Shown here: one piece after another, positions 26,571 through 37,932 of the stretch | Layout: each line of letters starts with the position of its first letter | How positions within the stretch are numbered: the stretch's first letter is position 1 | Origin: Distichodus sexfasciatus | Lineage: Eukaryota > Chordata > Actinopteri > Characiformes > Distichodontidae | Assembly (NCBI GenBank): GCA_032718565.1 | Contig: JAVGVS010000001.1 | Coordinates: 7,081,162 to 7,145,161 of the forward strand | Length of the DNA: 64,000 nt | Reading direction: 5' to 3' | Notes under the pieces: generated by a model | Database searches by the model: none | What the model saw: the letters and a program-made list of their open reading frames with translations, nothing else | What the model was told of the DNA's origin: nothing | Position numbers and translations under genes: made by a program

Positions 26571-29500
26571 AGTAGTATCTAAATGGTAATTGTGACTAGT
26601 TTGGAAAATGGATTTAAAGATTATATGGTTCTGTATTCCTTTGCATTCAAGCTATTGCTCCTGTTTTACTTGCACTGGTTGTTCTAATTGTGTTTAGGGT
26701 TGCTGAAACAAATATATAAAAAAGAGAATGTTATCCTGATATGTCCTGTTTGGAGATGTGGTGTTTTCTCTGCTTGTGACATTAATAGGAAATGGAGAGT
26801 GTTTATCATTTCCCATTTGGAAATGAGCTGTGTCCTGCTGGAGTACCATGACACGCTTGTAAAAAGCCCCCAGTCCATGCACACTGTCCCTATAAACCAG
26901 ACTGTGATCTGAGCACTTCTAACAGTGTTTGACAATCACCAGCACTTGTAAAGGAGTCACTGCCAGAATGGAAAGAGCCGGTAATTGTAAATGTCAGGCA
27001 GAATTAAGAGGGGAATAAATAGCTTTACCTTGGTGCAGCAGATCAACAAAGCAAAGAAGAGGGAAAAACAGCCACTCTTCCCAATGGGAGGCCTTTGTGC
27101 TGGGCTGGACTGTGAATGAGGGGGCCCTGTTGTGACAGCTCCTAATTGAGGAAACATGTTCCATTTGATGAACAATAGCATGGGAGGTGATTTACAATTT
27201 GTGAATCGCTGTGTTATCACCATAAAATTTGTTGCATCCCTGGTTGTCCACAAGAAGCAGTAATCCCTGTTTCCCATTAGTGAGGTTCAGAACTCTGTAC
27301 AGTATTTACACTTGATATACTGAAATTAATATTAAATTAAATCTAGTGTAAAGTGAATATAAAAGTGTGTATATATATATAATTTATTTGCAAATAGATG
27401 TAATTTAAATTAATATAAAGACTTAATCCTGACCTTGCATTGGGAACTATCTTTTGTTTTAGGCGTAGAAGGGCATTTTATGAAAAGCCTGATTTGAAAT
27501 CAGTCCACAAGTGAGATTAGGGGAGTCCAATTCTTTTAGAATTAGTGTTTTTGAGGTTGGACTGGGATACATGGCAAAGGAGAGGAAAAGATTGGTCATG
27601 TCTGAAGTCCATGGAAAAATTCTCCATTCAAGGAAGAACAAGCCTAGCTAATGAGAGGAACTAAATAAGAAGCACAAAAAAATGGGATTCTTACAATTTT
27701 AAGATTTGCGGATTTGGAAGTCATCAAAAGCTCAAAGCTAACATAAATGCAGCCGTGTAGTCGAGGCTGCTCGAAGGGCTCCATCTGTGGGCCTGAGGTC
27801 ACAGCAGTTGTAGCCTCATGTTGTTTTATAAGTGAGTTATGGCAGATTCCTCCCGCTTCCTCTCAGCCTGGTTGAGGCTTGAGCTCTTGTGGGCTCCCCT
27901 CCCAGCAGGCTGCTTCCAGGCAGCTCTGTGGCTTCTTTGTCTGTTTGACCGGTGCGGTCCGCGGGGAACCCCAGCCACCCTCACTCCCCTGTTGTCCAGA
28001 TGTTGCCCTGCCTCTGCATTGTCCTCTGTATAGCAGCATGATCTGCTCTTACAATTCAACGCGACACAATCTTACACTGAAAATGAAATAGCAACATATC
28101 ATTAACACAATTGATTATACGATAATCTTCAAACTCACCATGAAGATCCAAACCTGTCAGAACTCGCCACCAAGTGCCAAAAATAACTGTAAAACAAGGA
28201 TAACTATCTGGATATCTGATAACACCGTCCTGCAGATTAACAAAAAAGCGAAAAACCGAAAACTGCACTGAGACGTCTCAGGGTCGAGTCAGAGATCACA
28301 ATAGCAACAGCGGTCAGTTACGAGAACACAGCAGGTGTTCAGTGCATACCATAAATGTCATAAGGAAAGATGATGGCTGTTAGAAGTCAGTAAATCTTCA
28401 ATATGGTTCATGTAACTGCTTTTGATCTGTGACAGTGCTGCATGAAATACACCTCCAATATGAGATCTGAGAGAATGTGCTTGGTGTGAGAGGCCACATT
28501 CAACGTTCAGGACCAATGGCAGGGACTTCTGTTGGATTTTTATCGTTCTGAAGCACGGCACCAATGAAACATCATAATCCTGACTCTTTGCCAAGAGACA
28601 AGCCCAAGCTGTGAGGACTGAGTCTGTGCCATCATATGATGAGCAGCATTTCCAAATCATTTAGCTGCAGAGTGAAGTGGGAGGCTGCTTAGGGCCAGGC
28701 TATGCCATGTACTGGATAGCATTATGGTTAGGACAACTGTAGAAGCACAGTTAAGACAAACTCAATAATATGTCAAAGGCAGGCTTCCCACACAGACCTT
28801 TTGCATCATGTCACAACTTTGAATATGAGCGTACTGAGTTAATAGCAGCGATGATGATGATGATGATGATGATGATGTAGTAATGGGCCTGACTGCAATT
28901 CTCATTGCTGCGTAACACTGTCTGTTTTCAACCATGGAAATGCGAAAGACTGTTCTTCATCCGTAGCAAATGTTTGGAAACTAGTCATTGCACTTAAGTG
29001 TTTTCTACTTGTCCCACTTCAGAATATAAAGCACAGCTTTAGCATGAGCTTGAAATATCCACTTGTGAATAGAAAAACAGAGGAGCTTGAAGTCCCACTG
29101 AAACTTTTTAAACCTTTAAAGAAAAATGATTTACAACCATTTTAAAAATGATGATACATTCATAAACATATAGTGGTGCTTTGGGGGCTGTGAGAAGACA
29201 AAAAAATGTTGACATTGTGAATAATGTATATCTATCCCAGAGATGAAATAATAATTTTTTTAAATGCCTCACTGTGATTTTTAAGGCCCGGGGAGTTTCA
29301 TGAATCAGAGGAGGTGAGAAAAGATTCAACATTTCTTCATCTGCAGAGGGAGAAGCATCATACTGGGGCATTTGTGATGATAATTTTGCTCTCACATCTG
29401 ACAGATCGTTTGTTACACAGACAGAAACAGAGGAGCATGTTTAATCCCGGGACCTGTTTCCTACTTGAAGTGACATTGAGTTTTCCCTTGGTTACACAGA

Positions 29501-30327
29501 GATTGACGAACCAGTTCAGCCAGAGATACTACAGAGACTACAGCCTTTGCATACACTTCAGCCATCATCCATCCTGAAGTGTGTGTGTAACACCCTCTTC
29601 ACACACACAACACACACCGAGGAAAAGGGAGACTCTCGATGTGTGACAAATGCTGTGACAAAGCTAGTTCGGCCCTTGAGGCACTCCATGAAAAATGTCA
29701 TCAGTGCGCAGATTAAATGCTTGTTTTCACCTTTGTCATTGCTCCCATTTCTATGCAGTACATTAACTTTGAGAAAGTTACATCACAGTTGAACAGCAAT
29801 TACAAAACCCCAAAAAAGTGTGAGCTTGTACATTCTACCTTTGTTCTTTTTAGTCTTTGGGGACAAAAGCAGAGAGCTGAATAACAGCACTGAAATGATT
29901 AACACATGTCATCCTTAGCTTTATCACTGACCCGTGACTTTGTCAAGGAAGCGAATTGTGCGGATGTCATGCTCAGAGCTGAGGCTGCCAGGGTGCAGGC
30001 AGCTTATGGGTTTGCAAGGTGTTGTTCAGCTCTGGACTGCAGCTGCAACCAGCTGGAGACTTTTTAAGAGTTAGAAGAAAAGGATCTGATGTGTCTCCGG
30101 GTGTTCGCTCAAGGGATCTCAGCAGTCTTGTTTGTCATCTTTGACATTTGATCTACTGCCCTTGAGTTGTAGGTTAGCAGTTGCTTTGATCAGTTTCAAA
30201 GTCTCACTTGTGCTACAAAAATTATTTTTTGCACATTGACACTGCATATTTGGGACATTACAAAAGATTTAACATTTGAATACACTGCTGTCTCAGAGTA
30301 ATTGTTTGTATTACACTGTTTTATTAG
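26571..30327. other. Intergenic, no gene seen
   Basis: AT-rich with a GAT repeat at 28850. The stretch 27840-28035 is GC-richer with open frames on both strands, but I recognise no protein in it. Confidence 0.65.
28850..28877. repeat. GAT microsatellite
   Basis: Nine GAT units. Confidence 0.95.
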
Positions 30328-30525
30328 GGCTGGTGGTGGTCTAGTGATATAAACCCCCCCTACATAACAAGAGACACTATGTTCAAATCCAGCTTGATCC
30401 TACTACACGAACCACCACCAGAGTCCTCGAGCAAGACCTTTAACACTTGCCCCTGTTATTAGTAAATGGAAGTTGCTCTGGATAAGAGCATCTAAATGCA
30501 TTAAAGATATATTTAAAAAAATTGA
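30328..30525 (+). mobile_element. tRNA-derived SINE
   Basis: Box A-like TGGTCTAGTGA lies at 30337-30347 and a perfect box B GTTCAAATC at 30381-30389, at tRNA-like spacing. The 3' part, TTGCTCTGGATAAGAGCATC (30472-30491) followed by TAAATGCATTAAAG, is the tail shared by many fish tRNA-SINEs and their partner LINEs. It sits just outside the LTR. Confidence 0.75.
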
Positions 30526-30597
30526 AACAGTTCTCACTAATCACCTTGTCAATTTTGAGTGAATATGAACATTGCTACATAGGTCAAATTAAGTCTC

Positions 30598-31021
30598 TGT
30601 CACGGGTGTAGTCGGCATGACATGAGTCGAAGTAAAGTTGCAAGCCACTTTTATTAACAGAACTTCAAACAAAACCGGCACGAGGGCCACAAACAAAACA
30701 GAACTCTTCTTAGAACTTGAAACCACAAACAGCCCGCCGACATGAGGAGGGTAGTGTGAGGGCTGACCGACAGAGACAATGGGGAAAGGACCAAACTTAT
30801 ATAACAAACAGAAACAATCAAACAGGAGTAAACAGGCAAGGGAAAACCAATCAGAAAGCAATCAGAAAACAAGCATGAACAACCAATGAAGGGAGAACTA
30901 ATAGGACACACTGGGAAGGTGGGACACAGACTTGACAGACAGGGACAATGGTGGCATCTGCTGGCCGCTCAGCAAAGTCAATGGGGGCCTGTTATGGCCA
31001 AAGACCAGGGGGGTCATGACA
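30598..31021 (-). mobile_element. LTR of a retrotransposon (probably Ty3/gypsy-like), minus-strand sense
   Basis: Read on the minus strand, this 424-bp unit starts TGTCATGACC and ends CACCCGTGACA, giving 5-bp inverted ends (TGTCA/TGACA) with the canonical TG..CA. It contains TATATAAG at about 30795-30802 and AATAAA at about 30651-30656, in the order expected of U3-R-U5. A polypurine tract (AGGAGGGGGGG) sits directly outside its start at 31022-31035, as at a 3' LTR. So this is the 3' LTR of an element whose body lies at higher coordinates. No second LTR is found in the window. The family assignment is inferred from the termini only. Confidence 0.8.
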
Positions 31022-33120
31022 GAACCCCCCCTCCTGGAGTGCAAAACGTGAGTCTGATGGGGTCCTGTGCCGGACCAGGGAGCAGACTGGGGTCCTGCGG
31101 CGGACCAGGGAGCAGACGGGGATCTGCGGCGGACCAGGGAGCAGACTGGGGACCTGTGGTGGACCAGGGAGCAGACTGGGGACCTGCGGCAGACCAGGGA
31201 GCAGACGGGGATCTGCGGCAGACCAGGGAGCAGACTGGGGACCTGTGGTGGACCAGGGAGCAGACTGGGGACCTGCGGCAGACCAGGGAGCAGACTGGGG
31301 ATCTGCAGCGGACCAAGAGCAGACTGGGGACCTGCGGCGGACCAGGGAGCAGACTGGGACTATGAGGCCTTTCTGCGGGCAAACTGGGGTCTGAAAACCA
31401 TGGCTTGAGTGAACTGGGGTCTGAAGGCTGCTGCTTGAGCAAACTGGGGGGATGAAGGCTGCTGCTTGAGCAAACTGGGGGCTGAAGGCCGCTGCTTGAG
31501 CAAACTGGGGGCTGAAAGCTGCTGCTTGAGCAAACTGGGGGCTGAAGGCTGCTGCTTGAGCAAACTGGGGGCTGAAGGCCGCTGCTTGAGAAAACGGGGC
31601 TGAAGGCTGCTGCTTGAGCAAACTGGGGGCTGAAGGCCACTGCTTGAGCAAACCGGGGGCTGAAGGCCGCTGCTCGTGCAAACGTGGGACTGAAGGCCTC
31701 TCTGGGCACAAACGTGGGACTGAAGGCCTCTCTGGGTGTAAACGTGGGACGGAAGGCCTCTCTGGGTGCAAACGTGGAACTGAAGGTCACTCTGGGATCA
31801 GACAGGGGACTGAAGACCACGCTGGGATCAGACAGGGGACTGAAGGCCACTCTGGGATCAGAGAGGGGACTGAAGGCCACTCTGGGATCAGACAGTGGAC
31901 GGAAGGCGAGGCTGGGAGCAGAAAAGGGACTGAAGGTGTTTTTGGGACTGGAAAGGGAACTGAAGGTTTTTCTGGGAGGAAACACCTTCAGGGTTATGTG
32001 ACTTTCTGGGGAGCAGACATGGGCTTCCCAGTCATTTGGGGAACAGGCACAGGTTTCACAGTCTTTTGGGGAACAGGCACAGGTGTCACAGTTTTTTGGG
32101 AAACAAAAAGACATGGGATTTGTAATCTCTCAGGGAACAGACGCTGGCTGCAAGGCCTCTCTGGAAGCAGATGCTGGCTGCAAGACCTCTCTGAAAGCAG
32201 ACTCAGGCTGCAGAGCCTCTCCAGAGGCTGACTCGGACTGCAGGGCCTCTCCAGAGGCCGACGGGCTGCAGGGCCTCTCCTCAGGCTGCAGGGCCACTTC
32301 TGAGGGCAACTCTGGCTGCAGGGCCTCTCCTGAGGCCTACTTTGGCTGCAGGGCCTCTCCTGAGGCCTACTCTGGCTGCAGGGCCTCTCCTGAGGCCAAC
32401 TCTGGCTGCAGGGCCTCTCCTGAGGCCAAGTCGAGCTGCAGGGCCTCCCTTTGGGCCAAGTCGAGCTGCGAGACCTCTCCTGGGGCCAAGTCAAGCTGCG
32501 AGACCTCTCCTGGGGCTGAGTCGAGCTGCGAGACCTCTGCTGGGGCCAAGACAAGCTGCAAAAACTCATCCTTTCCTGGGACAGGGACTGGGTGGACTTT
32601 TCAGGGACAGACAGGGACTGGCAGTCAGGGAAGGTCTGGCAGGAGGAAGTGCGTCAGGGGAGGCTGAAGTGACTGGGTCAGGGTCAGACAGGGCACCAGG
32701 GAAATAGGAGGGCACAGGGTCTGGGAAATCGTGCCAGACAGGGAGGTACCAGGAAGAAGTGGGTCAAGGTTAATCAGGGCAGAGTGGAGTTCGAGAAGGC
32801 TGTCAAAGGTATGGCGGTGTGAGTTAAATGTGTGGGTAGGAAGAGTGGCAAGGACGTGGAACAGGGAATTTAGGTTGGAAAGGAGGGAGGAAACATTGGG
32901 TGCAGGGTCAGGAGTGAATGGAGTCAGGGCAGAGTTTGGGACAGAGTAAGCAGAGACAAGGGCAGAGCTAGGGACAGAGTGAGTGGAGAAAAGTCAGCAG
33001 TGGAGTAGGCGGAGTCATGGGCAGAGCCATCAGCAAAGTAGGCAGAGCCAACCAGGAGAGCCACTGGAGGAGGAGCTGGTGTGTAGAGGGAAGACGGGGG
33101 TCTTCACAGACTGAGGAGCA
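31022..33120 (-). mobile_element. Remaining internal part of the LTR element (G-rich, 5'-truncated)
   Basis: This directly abuts the LTR. It is strongly G-rich on the plus strand and ends rather sharply near 33120, where AT-rich flank resumes, which suggests the element boundary. It contains the 30-bp repeat array (31058-32575) and then about 500 bp of GGGACAGAG/GGCAGAG-rich sequence (32580-33120). I see no gag, protease, reverse transcriptase or integrase, so either this is the 3' non-coding tail of a truncated element or the copy was never autonomous. Confidence 0.55.
31058..32575. repeat. Degenerate tandem array, 30-bp period, about 50 units
   Basis: At least four blocks share the 30-bp period but differ in sequence: an AGCAGACTGGGGACCTGCGG-type block (about 31060-31365), a GAGCAAACTGGGGGCTGAAG block (31390-31680), GGGACTGAAGGCC(T/A)CTCTGGG blocks (31680-31975), GGAACAGGCACAGG units (about 32030-32100), and GGCTGCAGGGCCTCTCCTGA units (about 32145-32570). 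Occasional 29-bp units shift the reading frame. On the minus strand the 10-residue period is clear in translation (e.g. AFSPQFAQAA, PQERPCSQSR), and 10-residue periods also show on the plus strand. The blocks look like successive amplifications of related 30-mers. Confidence 0.85.
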
Positions 33121-35599
33121 GGCTCAAAGTGGTGAAAAGATACATAATATAAAAATAAAATAAAGTATTTTGTATGCTCGGATGCTGTAAACGTGTCTGC
33201 TCAAAAAGCACTACTACAGAGCCCCCTACCCATCTAATGTAAAACACACATGCATATGCACTGTTAAAAAAGATCACTCTAAAGTCGTACAAGCAAAACC
33301 ATGTAAAATGTTCCTCTTGGCAATATACGTTTCACCGGAAGGGATAAAGACAGTGACAGGATAGTGAGCACAGTCTGGGCTAATATGAAATACAACACGG
33401 GACAATGACGGGGAAATTTTTAAGTGGGAAGACAGCAGGGGAAAGGCTAAAATGACAATGGAACACTGTAAAAATGAGAGAGTTGACAGATTAGAGCAGA
33501 TCATTTCCTAACTTACATTTTACCATGCATTACACCACCGCTACAATTCACATCTGAGCTAGCTCATATGGATTAGCTGCACGTTCTCATGCATTCGCTA
33601 ATCATTTGGAGTTCTTTACAACAGATTAAACATGCACGTCATATTTTACAGTTTAAGACAACACAAAATAGGTAAACCAACACTTGGTGGTTCAACTGCA
33701 GCCACTGGCGGAGAAGGAATGGAGATATTAGGAACCGCGTCGGACTTAGCATATGACAGACTCTCTTAGGGAACTTGCCCAGACTAGCAGGTAGGCTACC
33801 GATGCTACGGCAGTGGACAGGGCTGGAGCAGTAGATCTGGGCAGGGCAATGCTACACTTAACCTCTCCATGTATGCAGGCTACATTTTAGTCCCACCCTA
33901 CTTAGACCTACCGTGAAAAGCTGTGAAAAACTGTTAAACTGCGTAACTCCACAACGTCGTAAAACTGACTTCAGGGGTTTTCCACATCTTTTAAGACACA
34001 CCTTTCTGCCACATTTCACCTTACTGGGGCTTTCAATGTAAATCTCTATACTTCCATAATTGTTATAACAAAGAAAAAAAATATGAAAGAAGATGGATGA
34101 CAACCACATAATAGTGGTGAAAAATTAGACAACCAGTACTGGGTGTAAGATCGGCTGCCTGACTTGGTTAAAAGTGTATCGATACATCATGGTTTTCCAG
34201 CGTTAGGAGCATTTACAGCGTGAAAATGGAAACATGAAGAGCAAAGAATTTCAATGGTGGCTCATATACTTTCTCACTGGCGAACCCCTAGATTATGAGT
34301 TTTTATCACTGCTGTCTTTCTTTAAAACTTGTGCTTAGAAGTTTCCCAAACCCTAAGGTATATGCACTGTGGGTTCCCATCATCACCAGAGCTCAAGAGG
34401 AAGCTCACTCTCCAGTTACGCACCTGGGGTTTCATATTCTCAGCAACCCTCACACAATGCACCATATCAAGGTGATGCTCCTCAGCCTGCCTGCCACCAT
34501 TATCATACACTACACTCTTGTGGCCTTGTTATGTGAGAATATGGTGGAGGTAACAGCGTACCTGTCTCCCTGCTTTACATCTTTATTCACCGTGCTCAGC
34601 ACACAGGAGCCTTGCGGGAGCAGCAGGGGGTATTACATCACCTGCAATACAAATCGAGGAGCTTCCGCCACAATGTCTACATTACTTCTGAGCTGATGGC
34701 AGGGGCTCCCCCACTTTTGCTGTGCCTGTGAACTTCTTGCACATCTGCATCTCCACATCTGCTCTGTCTCAGGCTATTCGGGGCAGGGTAGCTTTCCCAT
34801 CACTCTTCTCTCAGACAGTCAAGTTTGATAGCTCTGGGAACCCTAAAGATTGGTTGCATTAAAATCACACGATAAATCTGGCTCCTAAGTACATATGGGA
34901 GGATATGAAATGTTTTATTGAATATGGACTGTAACATGGTCTTTATCAACTATCTCTTGTGTGCTGAGAGGAGAGAAAGGAAAGGAAAATGGAAAACATG
35001 TGTATGATGCAATGTTGTATCTAAAAAACACAAGATGCTCACATTTAGAAAAGGATACTTTTGAACTGCTGAATTTTCTGTTGTGCTCCAACATTCTTGG
35101 GATTTATTGTATTCCTAGTCAATCTGCAGTAACTTTCTGCTTGCGTGAAAGCTCGGTAACCCAATATAATTCCTGCTTTTATTCTAGCTACTGCAGAATA
35201 AAAAGCCTCCAGATATAGTGAGGCGAAAGCTCTTTGTTCAAAAAATATGAACATCAGCAAAAACTGTGTCCCACAGTGACCCTAGGCTGTGTCTTTGAGT
35301 CCTCTCACCTGGTTAAAGTAGGTAGTTTGGTCCTGCCTGGATAAGACTGAGGCTCCCCATTATGCAGTGACCTGAGGGAGCAACATATTGTCGCTCTCAA
35401 GGAGATGCTACAGCGCTGGAAAGCAGCAGACCACATGCACTTTAGAGTTGGTGACTTATAGATTTATTAGGATCATTGTCCAAGTGCATGGCCTCCACAC
35501 ACACACACACACACCTGCTCATATAGCCACACACCAACACTGTGTGTTGCTCAGAAGACGGAAGACTGGTCAAATAAAGTCACGAAGACACAATACTTG
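33121..35599. other. Intergenic between the LTR element and epha3, no gene seen
   Basis: Return to AT-rich sequence. A 133-codon frame at 34295-34696 has no recognisable domain and looks like chance. Confidence 0.6.
35495..35513. repeat. AC microsatellite
   Basis: About nine AC units, just beyond the presumed end of the epha3 3' UTR. Confidence 0.9.
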
Positions 35600-37826
35600 C
35601 CCCATCCATTCTTTAGAAAATATTTTCAGACCGTTTATTATAAAAATATAAATGTTTCCACTACAAATCATTTTACATTAGTAGACAAGGCCATCTACAT
35701 TTGCACACGCAGCCACACTGATACACACCCACACATCCACACACACCAGCCTAAATAAAGAGTAGAGGAGAACGGGGGGATCAAACCAGTATTGCTCTTT
35801 AGAAGTCATGTTTCATAAAGTAAATACAAAACACTGATAATGTCATCACATAACCATGTCATAACTTACTGTATGCTACAAACAAAAACATTCAAATTGG
35901 CACGGCATATGGTTTGTTATCAAATAAATAGGTCATTACCGTTGCTTTTTTAATGTAAAAAACAAATATGATACAAAATAACATAAAATATAATACAAAG
36001 AGTTTTTGCTCTTTTAAAGTTTGCACAGGTTTTTCTTTCATTCTTTTATACATACAAACATTTGTACAAAGGGATGGCCGGGTAATTGACAGTACCGCTA
36101 GGCTGAACATTGCTATCATTACAGGTCCTGTTTACATATGTACATGCTAACAATATTTGAGAGAGCAGCAACATTTACAGGCAGACTGAAGGGGCGAAGA
36201 GGAAGAACTGTAATGTTCCTTCACAAAATGGTGCATTCGGAGAAATCTGTCTGTATGCATAAACTTCTCAATTAATCAAATGTTAAAAAATGACAATGAT
36301 CTTTCTCATATTTAAATGACAATGGATCACATTTTAACCAAATGCAAATCAGTCACTACATGGGACTGAGCGTGAAGTATTTAGCTGCGTGGTTTTTCAC
36401 TTCTTCTCTCTATTGTGTCCCAAAGTTTTAAACGAGGACTGTGTATCCTGAGCTTGTGCAAAAATGATATATCACATGACATTGCCTGAAAAGCATTTTC
36501 CCTCATAGGTCATAGTGCCGCTTAAAAAAGGACTTCACTGCAAAAAAAAAATTATGTTCTTCACTGAGGTCCTTCATTTTAGTACTGCCATATTTAACAT
36601 TTCCAATCCTCTCCACAGTCAGAATATTCTTCAGAACTAATATTCTACTGATCTGGCAGGATAAATGTGAATGCTCCCAACATATTTCAATATGCTCCAA
36701 TAAGGTACAATATTATTTCACACGATTTGTTAAGGTGACCTCTGAACTTCATTCACAGAGGTAATAATACATTTGACAACTGAATTTCTCAAGTGGTTGG
36801 TAAATGTGCAGATTGGGTTTTGGTTAAAATAACTGAAATCATATTTATTTTTCTTAACATCAGAAGAAAGGGTGATCATCCAGGATTGTAATAAATATCC
36901 CAATAATAAAGTTGAGCTACAACACACTGACTGCTGATCCCAAATACGATGGCACTCCCTGTTCTCTCATAGATTATTAGTTAATCAAATGCATTGACCA
37001 GATAGAATGTGTCAGATCCACAGAAGCATTAGCAAATTGCTATAACATCAATCTTGCCATTATCGAACCACTGCACTGTAGTTACAGCCAATCCATTCCC
37101 CAACTTCCCTTGTTCTGTAGCGAAATCTGGAAATTAAAGGAGGCTCTTGTGTATCGACAGGCTGTTTGTCTTCGGCTAGCCCAGACACGCCCAGTCCATG
37201 ACCACACTATACCAGTGAAGCGTGGGGATGGAGCAGGCCTTGAGTCCGAGTTCATTTCACTCCAAAAGGGCCGCCTCCCCCCAAAAATGAGAGCTTCAGC
37301 TTTTGCAGTGGTTTTTTTCTTACTAAAGGCATTTTAACACTCCCCTGTCAAAAGTTAAGAGCTTTCAGTTGTATCCATTTGGAGGAGACTGGCCTGGCTT
37401 GTGACAGCTTCGTCTTGTTCTTCACACTGCGCTCTGCTCTCTCGGAGACCCGTAGCGTGTGAGGATCTGACAGGAGCACAGTTTCCCTGACCCGGAGCAC
37501 AGGTTCAGCAGGTCTTGGAGCCAGCAGAGGCCCACAAAAACTACCAACTTTCCTTTCTACATAAGGCAACACATCAACAGCCTGAGAGGCTTGAGCTCGG
37601 CCAAAGCACCATACATGAGCGCTTGCTGAGACACAGCCATTATCCAGGAACGTTGTTCTTCCATGTACCAGTATCTTAATATAGTAAATTCTATTTCCTC
37701 TTTAGTCTAAAAGATTGACTCTCTCCGTTTAAGCCAAAAGCAGCAACAGTCTCCCCTATGTACGGTTCTCTCCGTCCTTCATGTTCCTCTCTTTTTTCTA
37801 TATGTTTTTGTCATTATTATTATTTT
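35600..37826 (-). other. epha3: Probable 3' UTR of epha3
   Basis: This follows the stop codon directly. No coding signal is seen. On the minus strand, AATAAA polyadenylation hexamers occur at about 36844-36849, 35634-35639 and 35463-35468. The one at 35634-35639 fits a UTR of about 2.2 kb. The stretch is AT-rich with several A/T runs, as in long 3' UTRs. The true end, and the use of more than one site, cannot be set from sequence alone. Confidence 0.45.
35634..35639 (-). terminator. Candidate polyadenylation signal of epha3
   Basis: This is a canonical AATAAA on the minus strand about 2.2 kb after the stop codon. Other hexamers lie nearer (36844-36849) and further on (35463-35468), so the choice is tentative. 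Confidence 0.35.
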
Positions 37827-37932
37827 TTACACGGGAACCGGGCCGTTCTTCGTGTGTGACTCAAGTGCTTTGATGCTGCTCACAATCTTCTTCTGAGGTC
37901 CAACGATCGTTACGCCAACCTTCTTGAAGTCC
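37827..37932 (-). CDS. epha3: epha3 exon 17: end of SAM domain, C-terminus and stop
   Basis: 106 bp including the TAA stop at 37827-37829. It encodes DFKKVGVTIVGPQKKIVSSI and then KALESHTKNGPVPV. The first part is the final SAM helix; the free Val C-terminus of Eph receptors can act as a PDZ-binding tail (family knowledge). The ending KNGPVPV is the mark of EPHA3. The acceptor is CTCGCAG|G. Confidence 0.95.

Noticed and set aside
28356..28660. 100-codon frame on the minus strand
   Set aside because: No known domain or supporting splice sites.
31390..31680. CRISPR-like array suggested by regular 30-bp units
   Set aside because: The units are head-to-tail repeats without unique spacers, in a vertebrate genome and beside an LTR.
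34295..34696. 133-codon frame on the plus strand
   Set aside because: No recognisable domain, no splice context, and composition like the surrounding non-coding sequence; a chance frame.
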